Assembly: GCF_033958435.1 (NCBI RefSeq)
Contig: NC_134138.1
Coordinates: 189,321,298 to 189,385,297, forward strand
DNA from: Carettochelys insculpta
Taxonomy: Eukaryota; Chordata; Testudines; Carettochelyidae
Length of the DNA: 64,000 nt
Reading direction: 5' to 3'
The notes below the pieces were generated by a model. It was not told where the DNA came from, did not search any database, and was given only the letters and a program-made list of their open reading frames with translations. Position numbers and translations under genes: made by a program. Shown here in pieces: positions 24,901 to 39,900 of this stretch (positions are counted from its first letter, which is position 1; each line of letters begins with the position of its first letter).

Positions 24901-27900
24901 GTATGCGAATACGAGAACAATGAGGCTGAAGTATTTTTTCTGATTAAAGCGATTGTATAATGTGGAACATATTCCTAATGTACACGGAATTTGGTGTTTC
25001 TAAAGTGGTATGAAAATGAAAAGTGTTCTATAGGTGCTCAATATTAGTGGAGAACTCGGGTGTATTTAAATTCCTTTTATAGTGATCTAGGGTATAGTAA
25101 AAATCTGTTTATAATGATCTTGGAATGGAAGGAGGGTCTTACGGCTGGAGGTGGGGTCTAATCTTGGGAGACCTGCAGTCAATACCTTGCTCAGTGACAG
25201 GCCCACTGTGTGACATTGGGCAAGTCAGTTAATTTCACTGTGTCTCAGTTTTCCTTCTTTAAAATGGGAATAATTCAGTGCCATGAATATAAATACATTA
25301 AAGACTGTGAGATGTTCAGATGGTAATGTGATAGTACAAGTATCTATGATAGATTGGTTATGCTGAAACACTAGTGAAGTAGAATGGCACAGTCCCTCCT
25401 GAATAGAGTGAATGCTGACCATTCCTCCTTTGAGGGGATTCATGCCCCTGGCGTACCTGGTCAGGGTACAGATCTTGCATTTAACAATTATTTGAAGTCA
25501 GGAGAATCTATAGTTAGAGAAACTAAAGAATCTGTTTAAATTAACAAAGGAAAGGCTAAAAAGTGATTTGCTCATGGCCAGGGGTTGGCAACTAAAATAG
25601 GAAGAGGAGCCATTTTTTCCAATTTGATAAAAATAATTGACGAGCCACGATGCATTTGAATATGAGACTGTCCTTAATAAATAACATGAAACCATACTTA
25701 CAAAAACCTCTATGTTAAGAATAGCATGCCCACAATTATTTGTAATGAAATACATGTTTACTGCAGGATGTTTACAAACCTTTTACATGTCCTATTTCCT
25801 CATGCTTTATGTGTGTTTGTACCACTGTCTTCCTGACTTTCACTCCCGAACCTTCTCTCTTTCTTTGGAGGACACTAGTGGGAGTTATCCAATGTTTTAA
25901 GATCACATACCATTTGCTATTTAGATAGGAGTTAATTTTTTGGGCTTTTAGACATTCACTGTTTATCAAAAATAATCAGGAGGGTTTTTCTTTCTTTCTT
26001 TCTTTCTTTAAACTCTGCAACTGTAGCATTGGGAGCCACAAAGAAGTCCTTAAAGAGCCACAGGTTGCAGACCTCTGGGCTTTTTCAAGTACTAGACAAA
26101 TTCATAACAAAATTAAGTGACTGGAAATTAAAGCAAAACAAATTCAAATTAGAAATAAAGTTCAAGTGTGCAAAAGTGAAGGTAAATAACCATTGGAATA
26201 ATGTGCTTAGTAATGTGCATGGTGAATTCTCCATTGCTTGGTATGATTAAATAAATAATGGAAATCTTTCTAAAAGAGCTGCTCTAGCTCAACCAGAACT
26301 TAGGGGCTTCGCAAAATTCCATGCTTCGTATTATGTAGGAGATCAGACTAGGTGATTATAATGGTCCTTTCTGATGGATGAATTTCTTTAAGTGCAGGGA
26401 ATGTAGTTGTCTTTGACTTTCATACCAGCGAGAAGAAAGGCAGGAATCTGAGGGAAAATGATTTCAGTACCTGAGCATGAGGTAGGGGCTATTACAGGAA
26501 TTGGTGAATGAGATTCTATGACCTGCAATACACAGAAGGTCAGACTAAGCAATCATGATGTACTTCTCTGGTTTTAAACTCTCTGGCTACATCTAAACTA
26601 GTGAGTTTTTTCAAAAAAGCTAGAGCTCTTTTGAAAAATCCCTGAGAGCATCTGCACACAAAATGTGTTCTTTCAATACTAAATCAAAAGAAAGCGCCAC
26701 TTTTTCCAGCAGTCCTCTTCTGCTCCCGGATGAGGGAAGAGTGCCTTTTTCTGAAAGATTCTTTCTGGAAAAAAAAAAGTGTGTAGATGCCCAGGGGGCC
26801 CTGGTTTTGAATAAGCAGTCCTCCGTGGCACTGGATGTTTTGATCCATGGAGTTTCTTGTCCTGTTCTTTCAAAGGAGCTTTTTTGAGCATGAGCATGAC
26901 CTTTCTAAAGAAATTTTTTGAAAGAGATCTTCCAAAAGGTCTTCTTTCAATGGACTGTTGTAGGGAATGGCCTACAATGGTGCACATGTGGAGGACGAGC
27001 CTTTGAAATTTCCAGGAAATGATCTGTATCAGGTGTTAGTCCAGCCAGAGAAATTGTTTGCCACAGAAAGGAGAGTTCTGTTTGTCTAAATCTGCATTTA
27101 GACAAGTTGAGCTTGAGGCCTGCTGCACTGATGCAGTTTAGTACAAACTGCAGGTTATTTTCATGTTCCTCAGAAATGCTTCCAAACACAGTATTATCAT
27201 CGCAATAGCACTGAGCTCCATGTTGATTCCTCAGAATCAATGGCATCATTTTTGGAAGTCACTTGGGGCAGATGCAAGACCGTATGGAACACATTTAAAA
27301 CAAAATGGTCCATCAGGTGTAATAAATGCTGTGAGGTCTCTTCTGTCTTCATGCAACATAGCCTGCTGATAGGTGCTCTGCAAATCAAGAGCAGAAAATG
27401 TCTTTTCTCCATGCAGTTCTGCAAATACTTCTTGTATGTGAGGCAGCGGGTGGCTGTCAATCACAATAGCTTTATTTGGCTCCCTTAAATCCACACAAAG
27501 GTGAATGCCTCTGTCCTTCTAAGTCACCATTATAGGTGAAACCCATTCAGATGAGTCAGTCTCTTCAATAATGTCCTTTTGTACAAGTTTGTTCAGTTCC
27601 TCTGAAACAGCTTCCCTCACTGAAAATGGTAAGCACCATAACTTCTGTCATACAGGCATCACATTATGTCACATTTTAACTTTGTGTCCAAACCCATAAG
27701 CACAGCCAAGTTTCTCCTCCACGTGGTCTTGGTTCCCAGCTGAAACTGGAGTGTATACTGCAAGAGGGCTTTGCTGAGGAAGATCATTTTGTCCATTAAA
27801 TACCATGAGGTTTAAAGCAGCAAATAAATCTTCTGCCAAGGATAGGAGTACCTTTATGGACACTATAGAACTCTGCAGTTACACAGAAGTCACCAAAAGT

Positions 27901-30900
27901 CACTGTTGCTGGCAGGCAGCCATGTACTGGAATTTGGTTTTTCAAATAGCGCACCAAGTGGATTTTGGGCTCAGTAAGGGCTGGGTCTACACGAGCCCCT
28001 TCCTTTCGGAAGGGGCATGTTAACGAGCAGGTTCAAAAGCTGCTGATGAGGCGCTGCCATGAATATGATTAGCTACTACATTCACTTTTGGCACAAAAAA
28101 GTTCTTTAAGGCAGTGAGTACAGTCTCATATTTATCATCTGCGGGGGGGAGAAGTATAAAATATATGCTGCCCTTATGCTCCATGGCAGTGGATTAGCAG
28201 AACACATCTTCATAGAACACTAGAACTGGAAGGCACATCCAGAGGTCAATGAGTCCAGTTTCCTGCCCTCTCAGCAGGTCTAAGCACCATCTAGACCATC
28301 TCTGATAGGTGTCTTTGTAACCTGTTCTTGAATATTTCCAGTGATGGAGAGTCCACAACCTCCCTACGTAATTTACTCCAGTGTTTAATTGCCCTGACAG
28401 TTAAGAAGTTTTTCCTAATGTTCAACCTAAACCTCCCTTGCTGCAGTTTAAGCTCACTGTTTCTTGTCCTGTCCTCAGAAGCCAAGCAGAACAATTTTTC
28501 TCTCTCCTCCTTGTGACCCTCTTTGAAGTACTTGAAAACCGCCATCATGTCCCCTCTAAGTCATCTCTTTTCTAAACTAAACAAACCTTGTTCTTTCAGG
28601 AAGAAGGGTCCTTTTGAAAACAGGGTTTATTTTTGAAAGAGCCCCATCTACACTACTTTTTTTATTTCAAAAGAATCTCTTTTTGAAAGATTATGTAAAT
28701 GAAGTTTGAGATATGTAAATCAGTACTTCATTTGCATTTTGATTTCCCTCATTTACATTCCTCTTTCGAAAGAGGAATGCAAGTGTAGACATAACCTATG
28801 CATATAGACACTGTATTTCAAAATAGCTAAGCGCTATTTCAAAATACAATTTTGTGTGTAGCAGTGTTATTTCAAAATAAGCTATTTTGGAATAGCCCTT
28901 CCAGAATAGCTTATTTCAAAATAAGGCTGCTGTGTAGACATACCCTGAGACTGCACCAGAGAGACCTAAAGAAGTACAACTGTCTTGGGCTGACTGACTT
29001 GCAATAGAAGTTTCAGTAAAGATATTCCTGATTCCAGTCTCACTCCCGTGAAATACTTCTGATTTCACTTAAGGAAGGTAAGGTTCAGATCTACAGCATC
29101 TATTAGACAAGAAACCAATCTAATATTCTTAACTCTTTGCAGTAAATCGTTAGAATTTAGGTAAAAAAAACCCACTGAAGGTCATAATTATGAACGTTAT
29201 TAAAGCCATGTATAATGTACATTGTGTTATGAGGATGAACAAACTGGTTCCTTTCCTTTCCTTACCTCAGACAGCATAAACATGGCATTCTTCCTGCTTC
29301 CTATGGTGCAGTTCTGTTCTGAAAAGTGACTGTGTACAAATGGCTCCCACTTAGTCAACAGACCTGCCTGTGTGTTTTCAGGGTCATATATGTTACTTTA
29401 CTCTTTCTGGCATGTTAGCAGTGCCTTACCACTACAGTTGTAGGAGAGGGAGATGCATTCATTTGTAGTTCATGGATCATTAGCAGAACTTTGTAAATTC
29501 CATATTCTTCTCTCTGTTATAGCTGTTTGACCTCGTTAAAGATTGCAGTGCTAAGCAGGTGTGGCAAAAGGCAGAATTTGAAAGAAATGGTGCAACTATA
29601 GAATCTGGCCTTTAGCATCTGTACTACTAAGGTTACTACAGGAGTGAGATACAACACAACTTGGATTTCAATTCCCAGGATGAGGAAAAAAGTATCTTTT
29701 TATTTTTGAACTGAACAAATTGGATGTGAAGTCTACTGAGGGGGGAAAAAACCCACAATGACATTTTTCCAGAAGCAGTTTTCAGAGCATAATTCCACTT
29801 TAACAGTTTATTATTGATACTGCTAAGTTAAAAATCTATTCTCTCAAATATTAAATTATGGCTTGATTTTGCTTCAGGGGCATTAGTGGGAAAACTTCCA
29901 TAGACTTTGATGGAATTAAGATCAGGCCTTACAGTTTTTGCTCTACTGAGAGTAGGTCATTAGTCAGTAAATAGATTTTGTTTGATTGATTTTTATCAGC
30001 ACCTGATATAGTCTGTTAACTTCAGCATTGTTTGCTGACTCTCCTAGTCATCTTTTGTTTTCAGAGGAAATTCTTGTGCTACTTAGAGGGACAGAGAATG
30101 AATTTGCGGTGTCTGCTATTAAATTAATGGTGAATATGTAAGGCTGCAATTCTGACATGCCAGAAACTTTCCAGGATCTTTATGACTACCTCAGGGACAG
30201 GATTGGAGCAGCTGTCAGTCCTAGGACTGCTGGAGCAGTGGCTGCTGGAACAGCTGATCACCTACTAGCCAGTCCTGGGGCAGCTGGAACAGCTGCCTGG
30301 CTGGTTGCCGGTCCCCAAGGCTGCTGGAACAGCTGGGGAGGAGCATCTACAGTTGGGTCAGCCCTGCCACAGGAGCAGCGGTGCGGCTGGAGCAGTTGCA
30401 AACCCCAGCAGTGTTCCCTTTGTTCCACTCTTTGTTTCCACCCATGGTATTTTTAATAAAAGTTGGGGGACATCTTGCTGGCTCCCATGAATTTTTGATT
30501 ATTGTCCATGACCAGTCTGTGATTTTTACTAAAAAAAAAACCAAAAAAACCCATGACAACATCTTCACCTTATTTGTGGAGATTTATATTGAACTCCTGA
30601 ATTTAATTTCAATATTTTGGTGCCTTTGTTTTTGGTTTACAGATTTTTGTGTGTTTGTTTTACAGGTGATTTTTCAATGTCCAGATGATTTGAAATTTTT
30701 TGCCTGAGCATATTCAACATCTCTAAGGTTGTTCATTGCCTTTGAGTAATTGTAAAGTTGCAAGGCAGTCCTCTGGGGGCAGGCTGAAGGGCAAGAGACA
30801 TACAAAACAGATGACCCACTAATATCTGTACAGGATCTATAAATGACCCAATAAAATATATATAGGATCTGTTTCCTTCCCCATGATAGCATCCTGCTCA

Positions 30901-33900
30901 AAATCTAAACAATAATTTTTGAGAGAGCGTTAGTGATTACAAATTAGGATGATAACACATTAGTGCCAAATGCTGACATTGTTCGTTTCAATGGGAGTCC
31001 GATGTGGGCACCCAAGGGCAGAATTTGGCATTATTTATTCTGATGGCTGCTAACAATATGTAGCAGTGCCAAATCCAGCCAACTTTTGTTCAGTTTTTTG
31101 TTGTTAGCCAAATTCTCTTGGCTAGACAACATTGGCTTCCCGTGGTGCAGCAGATCCTCTCATTTGGAACTAGTCAGCAGGTCCCGAGGGTGTTGAACTA
31201 GAGAGGTTCAACTTTTACCTATCTTGAGAAAAGGAACAAAAACTTGGATAACTGGAAAAATGCGGGAACAAATTATTAAACAACCATTTGGTAAGCACCT
31301 AGACGACAATAGGGTAATAGCTAGTGTGAATTTATCATGAACAAATCATGTCAAACCAATCTAATTTCTTTCTCCTGAAGGATTCTTTCTCTGGTGATTA
31401 AGGGGAAAGCTGTAGATATGAGCTCTCTTGCTTTTTCATTAGGCCTTTGACAGAGGGCAAATTGACATTCTCGTAAGCAAACTAAGGGAACATGGTGTAG
31501 AAGAACTTACTATAGGGTGGGTGCACAACTTGTTGAAGACTACGCACAAAGAGCTCTTAATAATGGTTCCCTGTCAAACAGTAAGGACCTATCAGAGGGT
31601 TCCTACAGGGGTGTGGATTAGGATAATTACTAATCAATATTTTAATGACCTGGATAATGGAGTGTAGAGTGTATTTATAACATTTGTAGATGACAGCAGG
31701 TTGGGAGTAGTTGCATGTGCTTTGGAGGATAGGATTATACATCAAAGTGACCAAAAGAAATGGAAATCTGGCATGCAGTCAACAAGATCAGATTCACTAA
31801 AGACAAGTGCAGAGTGCTACACTTCGGAAGGAAAAATCAGATGCACAGCTATTACTTTCTAGATAATTACTTCTCATTTCCTCCTAGTGAAAAGTATCTG
31901 GGTCATAGTGGATCACAAAATGAATATGACATAACAAAGTGATAGAGCTGCAAAGAAGTCTAATATCAATTCTGGAGTGTTTTAATATGAGTTATTTGTA
32001 AACTATGGAAGATAATTGTTCCACTTCAGTCTGCCCTGGTGAGGCCTCAACTGGTGTAGTGTCCCCAGTTCTAGGTCCCACACTCTAGGGAAGCTGTGGA
32101 CAAACTAGATAGCATTTCAGATGACAAATACCAAAATGATAAAAGTTCTAGAAAACCTGCCATCTGAGCACAGGTTAAAAAATTGGACATGTTTCACCTT
32201 GAGAAAAGAAGTCTGTGGAGGGGAACCTAATAAGTCTTCAAATTTATCAAGGGCTGTTAGAACGATGATAGTGATTGATTGTTTTCCATATCTACTGAAG
32301 GTAAAGCAAGAAATAATAGGCTTAGTCTGCAGCAAGGGAGATTTAGGATAGACATCAGGAAAAGCTTTCTAATCATAAGTATAATTAAGAAGGGGAATAG
32401 GATTCCAGTAGAGGTTTTATAATCCCTGTCATTGGCTGTATGTAAGGACAGGCTAGATAGACACCTCTCTGGTTTGGTCTAGGGTCTAGGTTTACTTGGT
32501 CCTGCCCAGCATAGGGACCTATACTGGATAACCTCTTAATTTCTCTTTCAACACTACGTTTTTATATCTCTTTAAGGCTGGCTGGAGGAGCAGAGCATAG
32601 AGCTCTGTTTGCGGTGGATAGAGCGTCTCCTGGCCCCAGATGGCCCGTGCCACAGAGGAGCCCTCTGTTGACAGAAGAGCATCTACACTACTATTCTTTT
32701 GACAGAATCTGTCTACAGAGGTGCTCTGCCTCCAAATTTCAAGACAGAGCTCTGCCGACAAAACTGCTGTGTTCTCTCAGCAGATTCTAGACAGAACACA
32801 TTTGTAGTGTGAATGCTCCCTAGTTTTGTTGACGGAAGGCCTCTTTTAGGTAATCTGGCTCCTTTGGGTAAAGTTGATTGTTAATTTGTTTTCCGAGCTA
32901 TTCATGTCTGAGAAAACTAACCAGTACGTTTACTTACTGAAATGTGCAATACTCTGGGCTGAACGTGTCTGAGTGCCAGTGGGCCCAATTCTCAATTTTG
33001 TACACACCAAGGAACTCCAAGCAAAGTGTGTAGGGCTTTCTGACATGCAAAGAGTACAAGGTCAGGCTTGTTCCTAGTGAGTAAGGACTGATTCTTCACT
33101 AATGTAATCCAGATAAAATGGTAGGGTCATAGGAACTGCCATGCTGGGTAGATCAATAGTCCATCTAGTCTAGTTTCCTGTCTCCGCAAGAGGTGAGCAC
33201 CAGTTGCTAAAGAGGAATATGGGAGTTTCTGTGGTAAAGAATTAAGCATAAGCAAAGTGGAAGCTTGTGCTTCAACCAGATGCTTAATGCTTGGTGTGAA
33301 GGGTTACATCCCTTAATGTTTATCCTGAGTAGTTCTACTGAGAACATAGGTGATGCCTGGGGAACTACACAGTGATCCACATGCATCCCCTGGTGTCACC
33401 TCCCCCTCTCCTCCTCCACACTCACCATCAGTGTCGCACCAACCCTGATGAGCGTGAGGGCCTCCCCCAGGGTGGTACGGCATGAGAGCACAAGCTAGGA
33501 AGTTTGCAGTGCTACTTCTATGCTGTGCCATTCCAGGGGAATAGGGGGATTGCCCTGCATGCACTGGTAACAGTGGGTGGTGGGTGAGGCATAGGCAAGC
33601 AGGGGCTGGAAGGGGAGGGACATGGGTGAAGGAAGAGGCAGTGTGGGTCATGGGAGGGGCAGAGAGGGGATGGGGCAAAGGTACATGGCTGGTGCCCCCC
33701 TGCATGTGTCCCCCACTGCAATCCCTGCACCGGTTGCCTCTGACTGAGAATATTCTTGTTGTTCACATTAGTATCTAAACCTTTTTTTTTTTTTTTTTGG
33801 ATCTGACTAAGGTCTTTGCCTTAGTAATAGCCTGAGGAATTAGCATTCATTGCATAAAAAGTATTATCAGTTTTAAATGTGAGCCTTTGTTTACATCTGG

Positions 33901-36900
33901 TGGCTTCTTGTTCTGACATTATGGTGGGGGGAGTACAAAGAGAGCTCTTGACTCATCTTCTCCATCACATTCACTATTTCATAGACATTCATCATGTTCT
34001 CCCCCTCATTTATTTTTGCTTTAAACTATGAAGTCCCCACTCTTCCATCTCCCCACAGACAAAAATCTTTTCCTACTTGTAATTGTTTTCCTGGTCCTGC
34101 AGTAGAACTTTTACAGGTCTTAGGTAGTGTGCCAAGCCACTGCTCTATCACTCTCTCACTCCTTTCCCCGGGGGGCAGGGGTTTTGCAAAGTGGCTCTGG
34201 GGTAAGGAGCCCAGCCACTCCTCCTGGGACTCCCTTCCTTGCTATTTCTGAGCTGTAGTTGCTCTGACTCCCTCTCAGGCTTCTGTCCCTTGGCTCTACT
34301 TGCTCTCTGTCTCTCCTACACCTCTCCTCCCACCCACTCACTCTCCCTCCCACCGTCCAACTGTGGAGGGTTTGCAAGGCCTTCATCAAGCCAGCAGTGG
34401 AGTCAGCTGGCCTCTATCCGCCCGAGCCGCCTCCCTTCCAGCTGCTTGTAATTGCCCTGCTGCCCTCTGCTGGTGTTTAGCAGGTCTTTTTTCCCCACTC
34501 TGCTGGAGCCCTCTGGCTCCAACCTGCCACAGCCCATAGGGTAGCCAGAAATGAACACAGTTCATTACTGTTTATTACAGTATTACAAGAGAAGAGGTGC
34601 CATAGCTCTATATAGATACTGTATATAGATATAATATATAATGACACTACAACATTTTCAGTATTATCCTACATTTGATGTACTGGAATTTTTTATTTTT
34701 GTATTTCTGGTGAATAAATAGTCAATCACACAACTTAGAATCCTTTGTAAGAGTTGCATTGCAAAGATATCCGTGAGACATTTTTCTCTCCCCTTTCTTT
34801 CTTTGATTGTTGTTCAAATGTGACTGAATTTGTTTTTTCTCTTGTATGAATATTATCTGTTTAATCTTGATAATTATTGGGAATTACTGTGTGATCTCTT
34901 ACGTGCTATCTGTGAATGACGAGAGTGCTTTCTGTAGCATAATTCATGATAATGGCACATTTCATAGAGCAGAGCTGTAAAACTGCTGAAGCATAGGATT
35001 TCTCAGACACTTGTGTTTGAACTAAATGGAGGGAAAACCCTGCTGTCTTTTATGGGTAGTAAGCAGCTCATCATGATTATACGAGATCTGAAACTGACTT
35101 CTTTGAAATGAATGAACATAAACCCTAAGAAAAGGAATAAGTTAATTATCTCCATCTCGTTCTTCGTGCTATTTTCCTGTGTTTACTGGCAATGCATTCC
35201 ACTCAATTTGCATTGGGAAACTCATCTAGTTGTTTCCTGTTCTTACTCCCTATGCACACACAGTGAGTCTTTTGTTTAGCCTCTAGTGGCTCTTCTTAGT
35301 CATTAATTCTTCATGTTTATTATGCCTTTGTGCACAACAGCCATGCCTCATTCCCTTTTCTTTGTTGATCCAATGTTCATTCTTTGATTCATATCTGGCT
35401 TTCAGTCGTCCTTGAAGAGTTTGTTCTGGGTTAGGTTTAGTGGTCTTGAAAGTGCAAAAGGATCATTTTTGTCATCCCAAAAATGAAAAAAAAATCACAT
35501 TTCCTTGCTCTTACTTTCCTCCCACTCCTCCACCTGCCATAAGAGAGCTTCTTTCTCAATCATTCTTAAGGGCTTTGTTCTCTAAAGCTAACCTCATTCT
35601 GCGAGACGAACTCCATCACAGCCTAGTAAAAAGTAATATCCCCACTTGCATGGAGATTGCATCTGTTTAGTGCAGGCGGCCTAGTATTTTCTTTATTTTC
35701 TTTATGATGGTTCTAGGTGAAGTGGGACTTCTGATGATTTACCAGAGGTTTCATTTTTCCTCTTTTCTCAGAGCTATTTTAACTATGCATTATTTACACT
35801 GAATAGTATTTGTTATCCACTCTTCTTCTCCAGTAACCCTAGTCTGGGTTTCCTGTGGTGTTCTCAATAAAAGACCTTTTATTCCTCAGTCGCCTTCCTC
35901 TTCATTTCAAGACACTTCATTGCACTGACGTTATTTGACCCTGGATGCCTTGATGGGACTTCAAGCCTGTTTAATGGGTCTCCAGCTGTATCACAGCAGT
36001 CACACAGCTGAGAGAAGGAACTCCAGGAGCTGAGCACACTGCCTCCATTTGAGAAATGAAAGACCTGGTTAGGGTAGTGATTATTAATGGTTCTCAATCT
36101 TGCTGGAAAGGTATAACAAGTGGGGTTCCTCAGGGGTCTGTTTTGGGACTGGTTGTGCTCAATATCTTCATCAACGATTTAGATATTGGCATAGAAAGTA
36201 CACTTATTAAGTTTGCAGATTACACCAAGCTAGGAAGGGTTGCAACTGCTTTGGAGGAAAGGGTCAAGATTCAAAATGATCTGGACAAATTGGAGAAATG
36301 GTCTAAGATAAACAGGATGAAGTTTAATAAAGACAAGTGAAAGTGCTCCACTTAGGAAGGAACAATCAGTTTGGCACATACAGAGTGGGAAGCGACTGTC
36401 TAGGAGAGAGTATGGCAGAAAAGGATCTAGGAGTTATAGCGGACCACAAGCTAAATACTAGTAAACAGTGTGATGCTGTTGCAAAAAAAAGCAAACATGA
36501 TTCTGGGATGCATTAACAGGTGTGTTGTCAACAAGACACACGAAGTCATTCTTCTGCTCTACTCTGCGCTGGTTAGGCCTCAGCTGGAGTATTGTGTCCC
36601 GTTCTGGGCACCGCAGTTCAAGGAAGATGTGGAGAAATTGGAGAGGGTCCAGAAAGGAGCAACAAGAATGATCAAAGGTCTAGAGAATGTGACCTATGAT
36701 GGAAGTCTGAAATAAATGGGCTTGTTTAGTTTGGAAAAGAGAATATTGAGGGGGGGACATGATAGTGGTTTTCAGGTATCTAAAAGGGTGTCATAAGGAG
36801 GAGATAGAAAACTTGTTCTTCTTGGCCTCTGAGGACAACAAGAAGCAATGTGCTTAAACTGCAGCAAGGGAGGTTTAGGATGTACATTAGGAAAAAGTTC

Positions 36901-39900
36901 CTAACTGTCAGGGTGGTCAAACACTGGAATAAATTGCCTGGGGAGGTTGTGGAATCTCCATCTGTGGAGATATTTATGAACAGGTCAGATAAATGTTTAT
37001 CAGGGATGGTCTCTGATCTATGAGAATTGGAGTGGGGTCTATTGCATGCCAATTCCCAAAGAACCAGCAGCGTGGTAATCCATGATCTAGCTTCCCATTC
37101 TCAGAACGTTGTTAAGAATAATCATATTGGCCATACTGGGTCAGTTGAAGAGTCCAGGTAGCCCAGTATCCTGTCTTCCAAGAGTGGCCAATGCCAAGTG
37201 CCACAGAAAAACTAGTCATCAAGTGAACCATCCCCTATGACTAGGTAACAGGCTTTGTGGACATGGGGAAGTCAATGGATGTGATATACCTTGACTTCAG
37301 CAAAGCTTTTGATACAGTCTGCCACAACATTCTTGCCCATAAGTTGAGGAAGTATGGATTGGATCCATGGACTATGAGATGGATAGAAAGCTGGCTTAAT
37401 GGTTGGGCCCAAGGGGTAGTGGTCAATGGCTCAATATCTGGCAGCTGGTTTCAAGCGGAGTGCCCCAAGGCTCAGTTCTGGGGCTGGTGTTGTTCAACAT
37501 CTTTATTAATGACCTGGATGAAGGACTGGATTGCACCCTCAGCAAGTTTGCAGATGCCACTAAGCTTAGGGGAGAGTTGGATACGTTGGAGGGTAGAGAA
37601 AGGATCCAGAGTGACCTGGATAAATTGGAGGACTGAGCCAAAAGAAATCTGATGCATTTCAACAAGGAGAAGTGTGTAGAGTCCTGCACTTGGGATGGAA
37701 GAATCCCAAGCGTTGTTAAAGGCTGGGGACCAACTGGCTTAGCAGCAGAACAGTGGAAAGGGGCCTAAGTGTTATGGTGGATGAAAGGCTGGATATGAGT
37801 AAAGAGTGTGCCCTTGTAGCCAAGAAGACTAACGGCATATTAGGGTGCATTATGAGGAGCATTGAGAGCAGATCTAGAGAAGTGGTTATTCCCCTTTATT
37901 TGGCATTGGTGAGAGCACATCTGGAATATTGTGTCCTGTTTTGGGCCCCCCACTATAAAAAGAATGTGGATGTACTGCAGCAGGTTCAGTGGAAGGCAAC
38001 AAAAATGATTAAGGGGCTGGAGCACATGACCTGTGAGGAGAGGCTTAGGGATTTGGCCTTATTTAATTTACAGAAGAGAAGACTTAGGGGTGACTTAAGA
38101 GCAGCCTTCAACTTCCGGAAGGAGTGCTTTAAAGAGGATGGAGAGAAATCATTCTCGGTGTCAGATAGCAGAACAAGGAGCAATGCTCTGAAGTTACAGA
38201 ATGAGAGAAGTAGGTTGGATATTAGGAAAAACTACTTTACCAGGAGGATGGTGAAGCAATGTAATGTGTTGCCTAGAGAGTTGGTGGATTCTCCATCCAC
38301 AGAGGTTTTTAAGTCCTGGTTTGACAATATCCTGGCTGGGATGACTTAGATGAGGTTGGACTAGAAGACCTGCTTGAAGCAGGGGGCTGGACTAGATGAC
38401 CTCTTGAGATCCCTTCTAGCCCTATGATACTATGATTCTGTTGTCCATTGCCAGCTTCTGGCAAACAGAGGCTAGAGACACCATCCTGGCCCACCCTGGT
38501 GAATAGCCATTGAGGCTGTAGGTGCATCAACATGTGCAAAAACTTCAAAACAAGAGGCCCTTTTTCGAAAGAGCGGGAGGAGCATCTACACGCATAAACC
38601 CGTCTTTTGAAAGAAAATCAAAAGTACAGGGCTTGGAAATCGAAATCCGAACCCCGATCCCATATCAGTAAGATCTCTCCCTTTCGAAATAATAAATCAA
38701 AAGAATACACGTGTATACGCTCCACAGCCCACTCTTTCAAAATACAGGTCCGCCATGGTGCTGATCAGCTGGAGCATGGGGCCACTCCAGCTGGCAGCAG
38801 CGGGACTCTATGGTCCCTGCATTCGACTGCCTTAAAGCCGCACGCACATGGAAAACTGGTGGCAGAAAGCTGAGAGCATGCAATGAGCAGTGTGCGCACG
38901 AGCTCCAGCTGCACGCTCCATCCATGGCCAGCAGCCAGACCCCCCGTGAGCCCCATGCCCCCCCCGAGCCCTCTCCAGCCTCCCAGGGCTCTCAGGGGGA
39001 GAAAAAAAAATGAGCCCCCTCCTGGATGGAGCGGGAGCTCCAGGACCTCCTCAGCCTTTGGCAGGACGAGGAGGTCCTCCGCCACATAGGGGTCAAGCGG
39101 CGGAATGCTGCAGCCTTTGGCCACCTGGCAACAGGCCTCTGCAGCAGGGGCCACCCCAGACCAGGTACGCTTCAAGGTGAAGGAGCTGCGGCACGGATAT
39201 GCCTAGGCCAGGGACCAGGCTGGACACTCCAGGGCAGGTCCAGCGACCTGCCCCTTCTACTGGGAGCTCCAGAGCCTCCTGGAGCCCCAGGAGAGCTCCC
39301 TCCCCCCACGTGGCCTTCCTGGACACCTCGGGGGAGGAGCTGCAGGTGGAGGAGGTGGAGGAGCAGCCCACACTGGGGACCCAGGAGGGCGAGGGGACCA
39401 CGGACTGGTCAAGCAAGGAGGGGGAGCTGACCATCCTCATCCCCTCCCGCTCCTCCAGCCGGGCGACCGAGGGCCAGCCATCCCCAGACATCACCGAGGG
39501 ACCCTCTGGTACGTACAGGGAGGGGCACACACCTACTCCAAGGGTGGGGGCGATGCAACGGATAGGCGCCCGCACATGGGACCAGTGGTCCTGGACCGTA
39601 CACAGGCCAGCCACCACATGGGATGCGACACCCAGCACCTGCCCTCAGTGGACAGAGCCATAAGCCGTGCAGGGGTGGTGGCTGCTTGGTGCCAGATGGC
39701 GCCCGCATACCACAGTCTGGGAAGGGCCACCTGCGGGCGAGACCCCTGGAATCACACCCAGGCTGGGAGGCCCGGTCCCGGGGATGGAGAGCGGGTTGGT
39801 GCTCCCTGGGGCGTCAGTGTCCCTTGTGGGGGCGGGAGCCCCATAGGGTGGGCTCAAGTGGGTAGGCCACAGCCGGGTCCCCTCCGTCCAGGGCACACTA

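Noticed and set aside
39026..39430. 134-codon frame starting with the Myb-like wording
   Set aside because: Only the first ~45 residues match the Myb-like protein; the rest is out of frame after the deletion, so it is part of a pseudogene.
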